A DNA stretch of 64,000 nucleotides from Micromonospora parva (GCF_000718515.1 NZ_JNZS01000021.1:62001-126000); one strand, 5' to 3'; shown: positions 40,702-49,728, numbered from the stretch's first letter. Numbers and translations: made by a program. Notes: a model not told the origin generated them from the sequence alone.

Positions 40702-42550
40702 GGCGTTCCCCAACGGGGTCGGGTCCTCGGTAGGGCCGGTTCCTCCGGTCTGGAACCGCCTTGAAGTCGGTGACCGTGTTGAGCATGTTGTTGGGCATGG
40801 TGGGAGCGTCGATCGGGGCGCCCCGACGGGCGTCCTGCACCGAGCGGTACGAGCGCCGGTACAGCTCCCCGGCGCCCACGCTCCGCCGCTCCGCCACCAC
40901 GTCGTCCGGCAGCTCGAACGGGGCGGGGAAGGGCAGGTAGCGCGGCAGGAAGTCGGCCAGCATCCGCTCCTGCTCGGCGAACGTCCGAGGGTCGGAGTCG
41001 GTGTCGTTGAGGCAGAACACGTCGCGGTTGCGGCGGGCCAGCAGCTCGGCCAGTCGGGCGGGGGTCGAGGGGTGGCCCAGGTCGGCGTACTCGTACTCGA
41101 TGTCGCCGGGGACGGCCTGCGCGGTCAAAAACGCCCAGTACTGGTGCAGCGACGACGGGATGGACAGGTCGCCGTGGTGCCGGAACCGGTGCCGGGCGGT
41201 GGCCATCACCTCGTCCGGCAGCGTGCCCTCGATCTGCTGCATGATGCTGCGGCGCAGCGCGAACGGGGTGTGCTTCATCTTCTGCGTGATGGTCACGCCG
41301 AACTGCCGCTGGATGTGCCGGCGGTTGTTCTTCCCGGCGGCCTTCACCGGCGGGTCCTCCGGCTTCGCCTCGCCCAGGCCGAACTGGGCCGGTGAGGGGA
41401 AGAACTTCGCGATCCCGTTGGCGTGGAAGAAGTGGTTGGGCAGCAGCGGGCGACCGAGGAACACGTCGTCGTTGAGGTAGAGGAAGTGTTCGGACAGGCC
41501 GTCGATGCGGTGCAGCCGGGACTCGATGGCGTGCGAGTTGTACGACGACCGGCCGCCGAGGTCGGCGAAGAGTTCGGCGTGCGAGATGACCGTGATCATC
41601 GGGTGGCTCGGGTCGAGCCAGCTCGGCAGTTGACTGTCGGTGATCAGGAAGATCCGCCGCAGCCAGGGCGCGAAGCTGTGCAGCGACCGCAGCGAATACC
41701 GCAGCTCGTCGCGGTTGTGATAGCGCGAGGAGTTCGCGGCGACCGCGTGCAGCGGGCCTTCGGGGGCGCCGAGCGCCAGCGACTTCCGCTTCAGCCACTG
41801 CGGGTCGGAGCCGTCCACCCAGGTGTAGACGGCGTCGATCGGGAAGCCGATCCGGTCCGGCGCTCGAACGGCCAGGTCCCGGCGGGTGCCGTAGGTGTGG
41901 TCGTCGGCCTCGGGCACGAAGTGGCTCATCAGCGCCGCCGCCACCCGGACCGGCTGAGCCCGGGCGGGTGCCTCGTCGACGACCCCGTTGCGCCGCGGCG
42001 CGCGGACCATGTCCCCGTGCCGGCTCCAGAACTCGATCTCGCAGGCGAACTGCGCGCCGAGGACCACACCGGCGCGGGTGTCGGTCACCGGGAAGCAGAC
42101 CTGGATCACCTCGGTCGGGGTGGCGTCCGGTTGGTCCCGACGGGGCTGGACCTGCACCACCCGGACGTCCGCGCCGGCCAGTGCGGGGGCGGAGCGGATC
42201 AGGCGTTGGACCGCCGGCCGGTGGTCGTCCAGGACCGCGACGGTGCTGCGCAGGTGGTCGTCGTTACGGATGCAGTGGTATTCGATGCCGGCCGCGTGCA
42301 GCGCGGTGGTGACGGCCGTGAGGTTGCGGTGCCACTGCTGCAACGGGGTCGCCGTGGCGACGACCTCGGCCCGGGTGCGAACGCCACCGTCGGTCACTGC
42401 CACCCGGGCGCCGAGGGGATGCACCGTGTCGCCGCCGCGCGGGCGGGAGAGCGTCTGCACCAGGCCCATCCGCCGGTGCGCGGGCAGCATGCCCAGCAGT
42501 CGCCGCCGGGCCGGTGACGGCAGGAGTCGGTAGATCTTCAGGGCGATCAT
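40691..42550 (-). CDS. stealth-family capsular phosphotransferase (stealth C), first in operon
   Basis: 619 residues. CR1 PIDAVYTWVDGSDPQWL (about residue 240), CR2 RDELRYSLRSLHSFAPWLRR with FLITDSQLPSWLD, CR3 HFLYLNDDVFLGRPLLP, CR4 CLNDTD. Contains the shared LGAQFACEIEFWSRHG segment. A C-terminal tail of about 70 residues (DDVVAERRSVGAGELYRRSYRS) is not found in the other two. Overlaps the PIG-L gene by 11 bases if the GTG start there is right. ATG at 42550; the region upstream is unusually AT-rich for the window. Confidence 0.9.
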   Translation of the reverse strand: MIALKIYRLLPSPARRRLLGMLPAHRRMGLVQTLSRPRGGDTVHPLGARVAVTDGGVRTRAEVVATATPLQQWHRNLTAVTTALHAAGIEYHCIRNDDHLRSTVAVLDDHRPAVQRLIRSAPALAGADVRVVQVQPRRDQPDATPTEVIQVCFPVTDTRAGVVLGAQFACEIEFWSRHGDMVRAPRRNGVVDEAPARAQPVRVAAALMSHFVPEADDHTYGTRRDLAVRAPDRIGFPIDAVYTWVDGSDPQWLKRKSLALGAPEGPLHAVAANSSRYHNRDELRYSLRSLHSFAPWLRRIFLITDSQLPSWLDPSHPMITVISHAELFADLGGRSSYNSHAIESRLHRIDGLSEHFLYLNDDVFLGRPLLPNHFFHANGIAKFFPSPAQFGLGEAKPEDPPVKAAGKNNRRHIQRQFGVTITQKMKHTPFALRRSIMQQIEGTLPDEVMATARHRFRHHGDLSIPSSLHQYWAFLTAQAVPGDIEYEYADLGHPSTPARLAELLARRNRDVFCLNDTDSDPRTFAEQERMLADFLPRYLPFPAPFELPDDVVAERRSVGAGELYRRSYRSVQDARRGAPIDAPTMPNNMLNTVTDFKAVPDRRNRPYRGPDPVGERRDV

Positions 42551-43053
42551 GCGCTGGGCCGTCCGTTCGCTACGGCCGCCTCGTCAGCGGGCACCGTTCA
42601 GCCCTGCGTACGGTTGGCGGGGCGACGTCCCACTCGCGATGATTCGACACACACCCGTGCGGCCATCACTGCATGCCTTTCCACAGATCCCCCGTTGGCA
42701 CCGCGTGGCGATCTGGCGTCAACCGCGCGTCGCCTGGCGGCGGCTGGCGGCGGACACCGATCTCCGGGCCGGACCGCGTTCTCCCGTGAGGGACGACGTT
42801 GGCCGCCGCAGGTGGCCCGGGGCAGTGCATGTTACCTGCAGGCCATCAAATAACCACATGATCGATACCTGGCCTACAGGCAAAAATGGCATAAGGGCGG
42901 TATGGGGGTATTCGAGAAGATAATCCTGGCCATTCGGGTGGTTCAATGACACCGGGTCGGTCGACCGAACGTACCCTCGCGAAGCTGCTCAACTCCGCGT
43001 GCGACCGGTACGGCCGATCGCCGGCCGCTGCCGTGACCTGGCAGAGTAGCGGG
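42551..43053. other. divergent regulatory region of the stealth operon and the DNA glycosylase gene
   Basis: About 500 bases without a supported gene (395 if the glycosylase starts at the earlier ATG 42946). Bases 42840-42930 are the most AT-rich part of the whole window and contain near-repeats ACCTGCAGGCCA and ACCTGGCCTACAGG, plus GATAAT (42919-42924), a possible -10 box. A 124-residue open frame (42549-42923) has no recognisable similarity. Likely promoters for both sides. Confidence 0.55.
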
Positions 43054-43974
43054 GTGACCGAGACCGGACCCGCCGCGACGAGGGTGCTGCACCCACCGGT
43101 CGGCTACCGGCTGGCCGCTTCGGTCCGCGCGCTCACCTTCAGCCCGTACGACCCGTGCGCCCGGGTGGCGGCCGGCACCTTCTGGTGGGCGACCCGTACC
43201 CCGGACGGTCCGGCCACGCTCGCGCTGCGACCGGCCGGCGGGGAGCTGCTCGCCGAGGGGTACGGGCCGGGGGCCGAGCACGTCCTCGCCCGCGCCGACG
43301 CGATCGCGGGGCTGCGTGACGACCTGACCGGCTTCACCGAGCTGGCCTCGGCGCACCCGCTGGTCGCCCGGCTGGCCCGGGAGCACCGAGGGCTCCGGAT
43401 GCCCGCCACCGGGCAGGTCTTCCCCCGGCTGCTGCGCGCGGTCTTCGAACAGAAGGTCACCGGCAAGGAGGCCTACCGGGCGTACGCGGCGATGGTGCGG
43501 CACTTCCGGGAACCGGCTCCCGGGCCGCTGCAGCCGCTGCTCCTACCGCCCGAGGCCGCCGCGGTGGCCGCCACCCCGTACTGGGTGTTCCACCCGTTCG
43601 GGGTGGAACAGCGTCGGGCCGACACGCTTCGTCGCGCCGCGGCGCTCGCCGACCGCCTGGAGCGCAGCACCGACGCCACCGACGCCACCCGTCGGCTCAC
43701 CGCGATCCCCGGCATCGGGCCGTGGACGGCCGCCGAGGTGGTCCGGATCGCCTACGGGGACCCGGACGCGGTCAGCGTCGGCGACTACCACATCCCGAAC
43801 ACGGTGGCCTGGGCGCTGGCCGGCGAACCGCGGGGCGACGACGCCCGGATGTTGGCCCTGCTGGAGCCGTTCCGAGGTCACCGGGGCCGGGTGTGTCTGC
43901 TGCTGGAGGCCGCCGGCATCCGGGCGCCGAAGTACGGCCCTCGGGCCCCGATCCGCTCGTTCGCCGGCTACTGA
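43054..43974 (+). CDS. AlkA-type DNA-3-methyladenine glycosylase (HhH-GPD)
   Basis: About 306 residues, cytosolic base-excision repair enzyme. Helix-hairpin-helix LTAIPGIGPWTAAEVVRIA and the catalytic Asp in AVSVGDYHIPNTVAW are the HhH-GPD signature. The N-terminal part (about 1-100; GYRLAASVRALTFSPYDPC) is the AlkA-like mixed domain, and the RAVFEQKVTGKEAYRAY segment lies before the HhH. It removes alkylated purines. No iron-sulfur Cys cluster, so not MutY/Nth. GTG at 43054 is preferred because the family similarity begins there; ATG at 42946 would add 36 residues. Confidence 0.88.
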   Translation: MTETGPAATRVLHPPVGYRLAASVRALTFSPYDPCARVAAGTFWWATRTPDGPATLALRPAGGELLAEGYGPGAEHVLARADAIAGLRDDLTGFTELASAHPLVARLAREHRGLRMPATGQVFPRLLRAVFEQKVTGKEAYRAYAAMVRHFREPAPGPLQPLLLPPEAAAVAATPYWVFHPFGVEQRRADTLRRAAALADRLERSTDATDATRRLTAIPGIGPWTAAEVVRIAYGDPDAVSVGDYHIPNTVAWALAGEPRGDDARMLALLEPFRGHRGRVCLLLEAAGIRAPKYGPRAPIRSFAGY

Positions 43975-44069
43975 CCCGTTGGGGGCGGACGCGCTCACCG
44001 GCCGGCGCAGAGCCGACACGGTACGGCCCAGCCTGCACCCACCGATGCGGCGGCGGGAGAGCCCGACTG

Positions 44070-44492
44070 TCAGCCCCGCTCGCAGCGACGCCGGAGCCCG
44101 TCGGCCTCCATCCGCAGGTAACGGCGGAGCAGCCCGCCGTACAGCCGGCCGATCAGGCCGGCCAGCGGACCGGACTGGTCGATGGCCAGCTCGACGCGGG
44201 TACGCCCGTCGGGCAGCGACAGCAGCCGGTGCTCCCCCGTGGTCCGCACACCCGGCGCGCCGGAAACCCACACGAACTCCCGCCGCTCGGTCAACTCGGT
44301 GACCCGCCAGAGGGCCGGCCGCAGCTTCGGCTGCGTCAGTCGGGCGGTCGCGCCGACGGCGAGCGGCCCCGGTTCCCCCCGCTCGACCTGGGTCACCGAG
44401 TCGGTCCACTCGGGCCAGCTCCCCACGTCGACGAGCACCGCCCAGACCTGCTCGGCGTCCGCGGCGATCTCGGTATCGGCCTCGAACCGCAT
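44070..44492 (-). CDS. SRPBCC (START-like) polyketide-cyclase/dehydrase family protein
   Basis: 140 residues. Opening RFEADTEIAADAEQVWAVLVDVGSWPEWTDSV, the standard SRPBCC start, then VGATARLTQPKLRPALWRVTELTERREFVW, and the long C-terminal helix LIGRLYGGLLRRYLRMEADGLRR. A helix-grip fold with a hydrophobic cavity; such proteins bind or modify lipids and polyketides, but most are uncharacterised. GGGAGGAAAC lies before the GTGATG pair (44495/44492). No pathway neighbours. Confidence 0.85.
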   Translation of the reverse strand: MRFEADTEIAADAEQVWAVLVDVGSWPEWTDSVTQVERGEPGPLAVGATARLTQPKLRPALWRVTELTERREFVWVSGAPGVRTTGEHRLLSLPDGRTRVELAIDQSGPLAGLIGRLYGGLLRRYLRMEADGLRRRCERG

Positions 44493-44604
44493 CACGTTTC
44501 CTCCCCGGCGGCGCCGCTCGGCACCGCCCCGGGTACGGACGAGGCCGCCGCGAGCATTGTGACAGCCCGATCCTCCTCAGTGGAGGCCGGCGGCCGGCCC
44601 GCGG

Positions 44605-44901
44605 TCAGGCGGCCTCGTGCAGGTCGGCCAGGGTGAGTGGGGTACGCCGACGCAGCAGCTCCTCCAGCTCCGGCACCGAACCGACCTCGCCCAGCACGTT
44701 GCGGCCACCGCCGAACCGCTCCGGGTAACGGCGGGTCAGCCGGAAGCGGTAGCGGCCCCGGATCAGCTCGACGCTCACCCGCCACCGCCCGCAGCAGTCA
44801 CAGACCCACTCGGACACCTCGCGAAAGTAGCTCTGACCTGGGGTTATTCGATTCGCCCGGTCGGGACGAGCGACGCGTAGACGGACACGCCGCCCCGGCA
44901 C
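44605..44901 (-). CDS. small conserved protein with a CDCC motif
   Basis: 98 residues. An Arg-rich start (RRVRLRVARPDRANR) leads to SYFREVSEWVCDCCGRWRVSVEL, then RRYPERFGGGRNVLGEVGS and ELEELLRRRTPLTLADL. The CDCC cluster with Trp/Arg neighbours suggests a metal or nucleic-acid-binding spot. I do not recognise a named family; the coding pattern and the AGGC/GAGG sequence upstream support a real gene. GTG at 44901 is the only plausible early start. The short gap and opposite strand make it divergent from the ligase gene. Confidence 0.6.
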   Translation of the reverse strand: MPGRRVRLRVARPDRANRITPGQSYFREVSEWVCDCCGRWRVSVELIRGRYRFRLTRRYPERFGGGRNVLGEVGSVPELEELLRRRTPLTLADLHEAA

Positions 44902-44952
44902 CCACGGTGATCTGCCTCACGACTGTCGGCACCGTCTGATTGACTGGTCGGC

Positions 44953-46068
44953 GTGGACCTGCCGATCAACCCTCCGGTCGAGCCGATGCTGGCCAAGAGT
45001 GTTCCCAAGCTGCCCACCACGCCAGGGGTGACCTACGAGCCCAAGTGGGACGGGTTCCGCTGCATCGTGTTCCGCGACGGCGACGAGGTCGAGTTGGCCA
45101 GCCGGGGCGGCAAGTCGATGACCCGCTACTTCCCCGAGGTGGTCGAGCAGGCCCGCCGGCAGTTGCCGCAGCGGTGCGCGGTCGACGGTGAGTTGATCGT
45201 GATTCGGCGCGACGGGCCGAGCGGCCAGCCCCGGCTGGATTTCGAGCTGCTGGCCCAGCGCGTCCACCCCGCCGCGTCCCGGGTGAAGATGCTGGCCGAG
45301 ACCACCCCGGCCGACTTCGTCGCCTTCGACCTGCTGGCCATCGGTGACGAGGCGCTGCTCGACCAGCCGTACCCGCGCCGCCGGGAGCGGCTGGTCCAGG
45401 CGCTGGCCGGGGTGCGTCCGCCGGTGCACGTCACCCAGGTCACCACCGATCCGGACACCGCCCGGCGCTGGTTCGACGTCTTCGAGGGCGCCGGGTTGGA
45501 CGGTCTGATCGTCAAGCCGGCCGACCTGCCGTACGAGCCGGGCAAGCGCTTGATGTTCAAGGTCAAGCACGCCCGCACCGCTGACGCGGTGGTGGCCGGC
45601 TTCCGCTGGCACAAGTCCGGCCCGGTGGTCGGTTCGCTGCTGCTCGGCCTGTACGACGACGCCGGGGTCCTGCACCACGTGGGGGTGAGCGCGTCGTTCA
45701 GCATGGCCCGCCGCGCCGAGTTGCTCGACGAGCTGGCGCCCTATCGGGACACCGGCGGCGAGCACCCGTGGGTGCACGGCGACCACGAGCGCGGCCAACG
45801 CATCCCGGGTGGGGTGAGCCGGTGGACCGGCACGAAGAACCTGGAGTGGGAGCCGGTGCGCCCGGAGCTGGTGGTCGAGGTGGGCTACGACGCGATGGAG
45901 GGCGAACGCTTCCGGCACACCGCCCAGTTCGTCCGGTGGCGCCCGGACCGCGACCCCCGGTCCTGCCGCTACGACCAGCTCGACCGGCCGATCCGCTTCG
46001 ACGTCGACCAGGTGCTGCGCGGCGATCCGACGGCCACCGTGGACCGCGCCGCCACCGGCCCGGCGTAG
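44953..46068 (+). CDS. ligC: ATP-dependent DNA ligase, LigC/LigD-ligase-domain type
   Basis: 371 residues. Nucleotidyltransferase motif I EPKWDGFRCIVF with the adenylated Lys31, then ASRGGKSMTRYFPEVV (motif Ia/III region), AVDGELIVIR (motif III), DGLIVKPADLPYEPGKRLMFKVKH (motif IV/V), and a C-terminal OB-fold part with WEPVRPELVVEVGYDAMEGERFRHTAQFVRWRPDRD (motif VI). There is no polymerase or nuclease domain, so this is a stand-alone ligase of the mycobacterial LigC kind, used for gap repair or end joining. A LigD-type polymerase lies 15 kb away; Ku is not in the window. GTG start at 44953. Confidence 0.92.
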   Translation: MDLPINPPVEPMLAKSVPKLPTTPGVTYEPKWDGFRCIVFRDGDEVELASRGGKSMTRYFPEVVEQARRQLPQRCAVDGELIVIRRDGPSGQPRLDFELLAQRVHPAASRVKMLAETTPADFVAFDLLAIGDEALLDQPYPRRRERLVQALAGVRPPVHVTQVTTDPDTARRWFDVFEGAGLDGLIVKPADLPYEPGKRLMFKVKHARTADAVVAGFRWHKSGPVVGSLLLGLYDDAGVLHHVGVSASFSMARRAELLDELAPYRDTGGEHPWVHGDHERGQRIPGGVSRWTGTKNLEWEPVRPELVVEVGYDAMEGERFRHTAQFVRWRPDRDPRSCRYDQLDRPIRFDVDQVLRGDPTATVDRAATGPA

Positions 46069-46099
46069 CCTGGCCGTCGACCCGATCCCGGAGGACCAC

Positions 46100-47698
46100 G
46101 TGACCCGCACCGCCGACCAGCCTCGGATGGCGACCAGCCGCCGGGTCCGTCGCACTCTCGTCGCCTTCGGCGTCGCCGCGCTGCTCACCGCCGGTTGCAC
46201 GCTGCCGGCGTTCGCGCCGCGCACCGAGGTGGAGGGCGCGGCTGCCCCGACCGGCAGCGCACCCACCTGGCGGCCGTGCCCGGAGGTGCCCGACGAGTTG
46301 GTCGGGCGGAGCGCGCCGAACATGCGCTACGAGTGCACCCGCATCGCCGTGCCCCGTGACTGGGGCACCGGCGGCGGGGCGAGCACCGGCCCGGGCGCCG
46401 GGGAGACCTTCGAGATCGCCCTGCTGCGCGCCCGGTCCACCAAGCAGCGCGACCGGGTGGGCTCGCTGGTGGTCAACCCGGGCGGTCCGGGCGGGTCCGG
46501 CGTCGACACCGCCGTCTACCTGTCCTTCGGCCCCCAGTTCGGCGGGCTGCCCACGTCGATCACCGAGCGCTTCGACATCGTCGGCTTCGATCCGCGCGGG
46601 GTGTCCCGGTCCAGCCCGGTGAAGTGCATTTCCGACGCCGACCTGGACGCCAGCTTCGGTTACGACCCGGACCCGGCGAGCCAGGCGGCATTCGACGGCT
46701 TCGTCGGCCTGAGCCAGCGCATCGGGCGCGGCTGCGGCGACCGGTACGGCGACCAGTTGCCGCTGTACGGCACCGAGCAGGCCGCCCGGGACATGGACGC
46801 GGTACGCGCCGCCGTGGGCGACGACAAGCTCACCTACCTGGGCTACTCGTACGGCACCCTGCTCGGCGCCACGTACGCCCAGCTGTACCCGCAGCGGGTG
46901 CGGGCGCTGGTGCTCGACGGCGCGGTCGACCCGCAGCAACGGTTGGTCGAGGGCTCGGAAAGCCAGGCCCGCGGCTTCGAACGGGCCTTCACCAACTTCA
47001 CCACCTGGTGCGCGGCGAACGCGGGCCGCTGCCCGATCGCTCCGGACGCCCGCGCGGCCGTCACCTCGGCCATCGACAAGGCCAAGGTCTCCCCGGTACG
47101 CGGTGCGGACGGGCGGGAGGCCACCGCCGGCTGGGTGTTCTACGCCGTCATCTCCTCGCTCTACACCGAGTCGGGTTGGCAGGAGCTGGCACAGGCGATC
47201 GACAAGCTGGCCGAGGGCGACCCGAAGGACGTGTTCCGGCTCGCCGACGCGTACGCCGGCCGGGAGGACGACGGGCACTACTCGAACCTGTTCGACGCCA
47301 ACCTGGCCATCAACTGCGCCGACGAGACGGAGAAGCCGAGCCGGGAGCAGATCCGACAGTTGCAGTCGCAGTGGCGCGCGAAGTATCCGCTGTTCGGGCC
47401 GGCGTTGGCGGTCGGCATGTTGAGCTGCGTCGAGTGGCCGGGCGGGCGTGACCCGTACCCGACCGGCAAGGCGAACGGCGCGCCGCCGATCGTGGTGGTC
47501 GGCACCACCGGCGACCCGGCGACACCGTACGAGCAGACCCCCCGGCTCGCGTCGATGCTGGGCGTCGGCCGGGTGCTGACCTGGGAGGGCGAGGGGCACA
47601 CCGCGTACCCGCAGACGTCCTGCATCACCGATGCGGTCGACGCCTACCTGCTCGACCTGACGGTCCCCCGGGAGGGCCTGCGCTGCCCGCCCCGCTGA
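46100..47698 (+). CDS. lipoprotein alpha/beta hydrolase of the TAP-like peptidase family
   Basis: 532 residues. Signal with lipobox LLTAGC places a lipid anchor at about Cys33. The alpha/beta hydrolase core holds LVVNPGGPGGSGVD (oxyanion region), FDIVGFDPRGVSRS, the nucleophile Ser250 in GYSYGT, and the C-terminal TAP-like domain with VVVGTTGDPATPYEQT and GEGHTAY (acid Asp and His). TAP-type peptidases (such as Streptomyces SlpD/E) remove N-terminal tripeptides. GGAGG precedes the GTG at 46100, 31 bases after the ligase gene. Confidence 0.9.
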   Translation: MTRTADQPRMATSRRVRRTLVAFGVAALLTAGCTLPAFAPRTEVEGAAAPTGSAPTWRPCPEVPDELVGRSAPNMRYECTRIAVPRDWGTGGGASTGPGAGETFEIALLRARSTKQRDRVGSLVVNPGGPGGSGVDTAVYLSFGPQFGGLPTSITERFDIVGFDPRGVSRSSPVKCISDADLDASFGYDPDPASQAAFDGFVGLSQRIGRGCGDRYGDQLPLYGTEQAARDMDAVRAAVGDDKLTYLGYSYGTLLGATYAQLYPQRVRALVLDGAVDPQQRLVEGSESQARGFERAFTNFTTWCAANAGRCPIAPDARAAVTSAIDKAKVSPVRGADGREATAGWVFYAVISSLYTESGWQELAQAIDKLAEGDPKDVFRLADAYAGREDDGHYSNLFDANLAINCADETEKPSREQIRQLQSQWRAKYPLFGPALAVGMLSCVEWPGGRDPYPTGKANGAPPIVVVGTTGDPATPYEQTPRLASMLGVGRVLTWEGEGHTAYPQTSCITDAVDAYLLDLTVPREGLRCPPR

Positions 47699-47719
47699 GC
47701 GGTGTGACAGGCTCCCGGC

Positions 47720-48172
47720 ATGACCGATCTGATCTACCGGGAAGCGGTCCGGGCTGACCTGCCCGCCGTCATCGCCCTGCTCGCCGACGACGTGCTGGGC
47801 AAGGCCCGCGACTTCACCGAGGTCGACGAGGCGTACGAGCGGGCGTTCGCGGCCATCGACGCCGACCCGCGCAACCAGCTGATCGTGGCCGAGCAGGGCG
47901 GCGACCTGGTCGGCTGCCTGCAGATCACCTACATCCCGGGTCTGGGTCGGCACGGCAGCGAGCGGTCACTGATCGAGTCGGTCCGGGTCCGCTCCGACCG
48001 ACGTGGCCAGGGGTTGGGCCGGGACCTGATGACCTGGGCGATCGACCAGGCCCGGCAGCGCGGCTGCGCGCTGGTGCAGCTCACCACCGACAAGACCCGC
48101 GCCGACGCACACCGCTTCTACCTGGGCCTCGGCTTCGTGGCCAGCCACGAGGGCATGAAGCTCGCCCTCTGA
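47720..48172 (+). CDS. GNAT-family N-acetyltransferase
   Basis: 150 residues. The opening IYREAVRADLPAVIALLADD, then QLIVAEQGGDLVGCLQITYI, the acetyl-CoA loop VRSDRRGQGLGRDLMTWAI and the ending RADAHRFYLGLGFVASHEGMKL define a single-domain GNAT. Substrate unknown. ATG at 47720, 21 bases after the hydrolase gene, so possibly cotranscribed. Confidence 0.88.
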   Translation: MTDLIYREAVRADLPAVIALLADDVLGKARDFTEVDEAYERAFAAIDADPRNQLIVAEQGGDLVGCLQITYIPGLGRHGSERSLIESVRVRSDRRGQGLGRDLMTWAIDQARQRGCALVQLTTDKTRADAHRFYLGLGFVASHEGMKLAL

Positions 48173-48197
48173 CCGCACACGGGCTACGTTCGCCGCC

Positions 48198-48731
48198 ATG
48201 AGCAAGCCGAGGAGCCCCGGGAGCCCGCAGCAGCGCCCACCACGGCGTCGGCGAGGTCTGCTGCTCCTGGCGGTCGGGGTGGTGCTGCTGGTGGCGGCGT
48301 TCTGGCTGCCCGGATGGCGCAGCGTGTACCCCGACCGGACCGAGGTCGTCCCGGGCGCACGGCTGGTCGGTTGGGCGTTGCCCTTCGCGGTGATCGCCGC
48401 CGGGAGCGCGGTGCTCTCGCTGACCACCACGGAGGGTCCCGCTCGTCGGGTGTGGCGGCAGGCCAGCCGCGGACTGCTCATCGCCAACGCGCTCGCCTGC
48501 GGCAGCCTCACCGGCGTGTACTGGTACTTCGAGGCCGAGGATCCCTTCGTCGGCCACGAGCTGCTCTCGACCGCGCCGGGCCCCGGCATCGTGCTGGCCC
48601 TGGTGGGCTGCCTCCTGATCCCGCTCGCCGGCGCGCTTCCCGAGCGCCACCAACCGACCAACCAGCCCGGAGGCAACCAACCCGAGGGCATCCAGCCTGG
48701 GGGCAACCAGCCCGAGGACAACCAGCCCTGA
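48198..48731 (+). CDS. small membrane protein with a Gln/Pro-rich C-terminal repeat tail
   Basis: 177 residues. Basic N-terminus (PPRRRRG), then three membrane segments (LLLLAVGVVLLVAAFWL, WALPFAVIAAGSAVLSL and GIVLALVGCLLIPLAGAL), and a tail of four NQPGG/NQPEG/IQPGG/NQPED units, a short imperfect 5-residue repeat. I do not recognise the family. The membrane core is probably real; the tail looks expandable. ATG at 48198, 25 bases after the GNAT gene. Ends before a repeat-rich convergent gap. Confidence 0.7.
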   Translation: MSKPRSPGSPQQRPPRRRRGLLLLAVGVVLLVAAFWLPGWRSVYPDRTEVVPGARLVGWALPFAVIAAGSAVLSLTTTEGPARRVWRQASRGLLIANALACGSLTGVYWYFEAEDPFVGHELLSTAPGPGIVLALVGCLLIPLAGALPERHQPTNQPGGNQPEGIQPGGNQPEDNQP

Positions 48732-48787
48732 CCGGGCCGGGCGCCGTTGATGCCGGACGGGGGCCAGCACTTCTCCCTCGGGCCCTT

Positions 48788-48843
48788 TGGAGCTGATGTC
48801 GTAAACGATTCACCGCCGCGATTCAGCTACGACATCAGCTCCA
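48788..48843. repeat. 16-base perfect inverted repeat
   Basis: TGGAGCTGATGTCGTA (48788-48803) and TACGACATCAGCTCCA (48828-48843) are exact inverted copies with a 24-base loop that contains two CGATTC copies. In a convergent gap: terminator or dispersed repeat. Confidence 0.75.
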
Positions 48844-48893
48844 CAGTGGGCGCGACCACCATGCCCTACCTGTCGCGCCGGCCGCCCGACAAG

Positions 48894-48994
48894 CCGACAA
48901 CAGCCAGCCCCCGACAACAGCCAGCGCCCGACAGCGGCCAGCGCCCGACAGCGGCCAGCGCCCGACAGCGCCAGCCGTCGACAGCGTTCAGCCG
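48894..48994. repeat. 17-base tandem repeat, six units
   Basis: Units begin at 48894, 48911, 48928, 48945, 48962 and 48978, each 17 bases (one is 16). The third and fourth are identical CCGACAGCGGCCAGCGC; the others differ by one to a few bases. The last unit overlaps the 3' end of the ABC ATPase gene (stop at 48988). Confidence 0.85.
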
Positions 48995-49728
48995 TCGACC
49001 AGACGACCGTCGCGCAGGACGAGAACCCGGTCGGCGAGGTCGATCAGGGCCGGATCGTGCGTGGCCACCAGTGCGGTCATGCCGCGGGCGTGCACCACCG
49101 CGCGCAGCAGGTCCATGATTGACCGCCCGGTCTCCGAGTCGAGCTGACCGGTGGGTTCGTCGGCGATGAGCAGGTCCGGCTCGTTGGCCAAGGCGCGGGC
49201 CACCGCGACCCGCTGCTGCTGCCCGCCCGAGAGTTCGTACGGGCGCTGCGCGGCGTGCCCGCCCAGGCCGACCAGTTCCAGCAGCACCGCGACGCGCTCT
49301 TCCCGCTCCGCAGCCGGCACCTGCGCCAGCCGCAACGGCACGCCCACGTTCTCGGCGGCGGAGAGGATCGGCACCAGCCCGAAGGTCTGGAACACGAACC
49401 CGACGGTGCCCCGGCGCAGCCGCAGCAGCTCCGCCTCCCCGGCGGAGGTCACCTCGTGCCCGGCCACCACCACCTGACCGCTGTCCGGTCGGTCCAGCCC
49501 GCCGATGAGGTTCAGCAGCGTGGTCTTACCGGCCCCGGAGCGGCCTCGGATGGCCACCAACTCGCCTCGCCCGGCAGTGAAGGACACGTCCCGCACGGCG
49601 TGCACGGCGTGCTCACCCCGGCCGAAGGTGCGGCTGACCCCACTGACGCGGACCACCTCGTCGGAGTTCGTCGTCAGCCCGCCGCCGAAGCCGGTCGCGC
49701 CGGTCACCACCATGTTCCGCTGGCTCAT
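48988..49728 (-). CDS. ABC transporter ATPase, MacB/LolD type
   Basis: 246 residues. Walker A IRGRSGAGKTTLL, Q-loop FVFQTFGLVP, signature LSGGQQQRVAVARALA, Walker B LLIADEPTGQLD and switch His in ATHD. The layout with paired FtsX-like permeases is the MacB/LolCDE/BceAB branch that exports or extracts lipids and peptides without a separate channel. Overlaps the upstream ATPase gene (ATGA). Confidence 0.93.
   Translation of the reverse strand: MSQRNMVVTGATGFGGGLTTNSDEVVRVSGVSRTFGRGEHAVHAVRDVSFTAGRGELVAIRGRSGAGKTTLLNLIGGLDRPDSGQVVVAGHEVTSAGEAELLRLRRGTVGFVFQTFGLVPILSAAENVGVPLRLAQVPAAEREERVAVLLELVGLGGHAAQRPYELSGGQQQRVAVARALANEPDLLIADEPTGQLDSETGRSIMDLLRAVVHARGMTALVATHDPALIDLADRVLVLRDGRLVDG

Noticed and set aside
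42549..42923. 124-residue frame in the gap before the glycosylase gene.
   Set aside because: No family similarity, amino-acid content typical of non-coding GC-rich DNA, and it lies in the AT-rich promoter area.
48894..48994. Possible CRISPR array.
   Set aside because: Units are contiguous with no unique spacers, so it is a tandem repeat; the 28-base repeats at 59033-59137 fail for the same reason.
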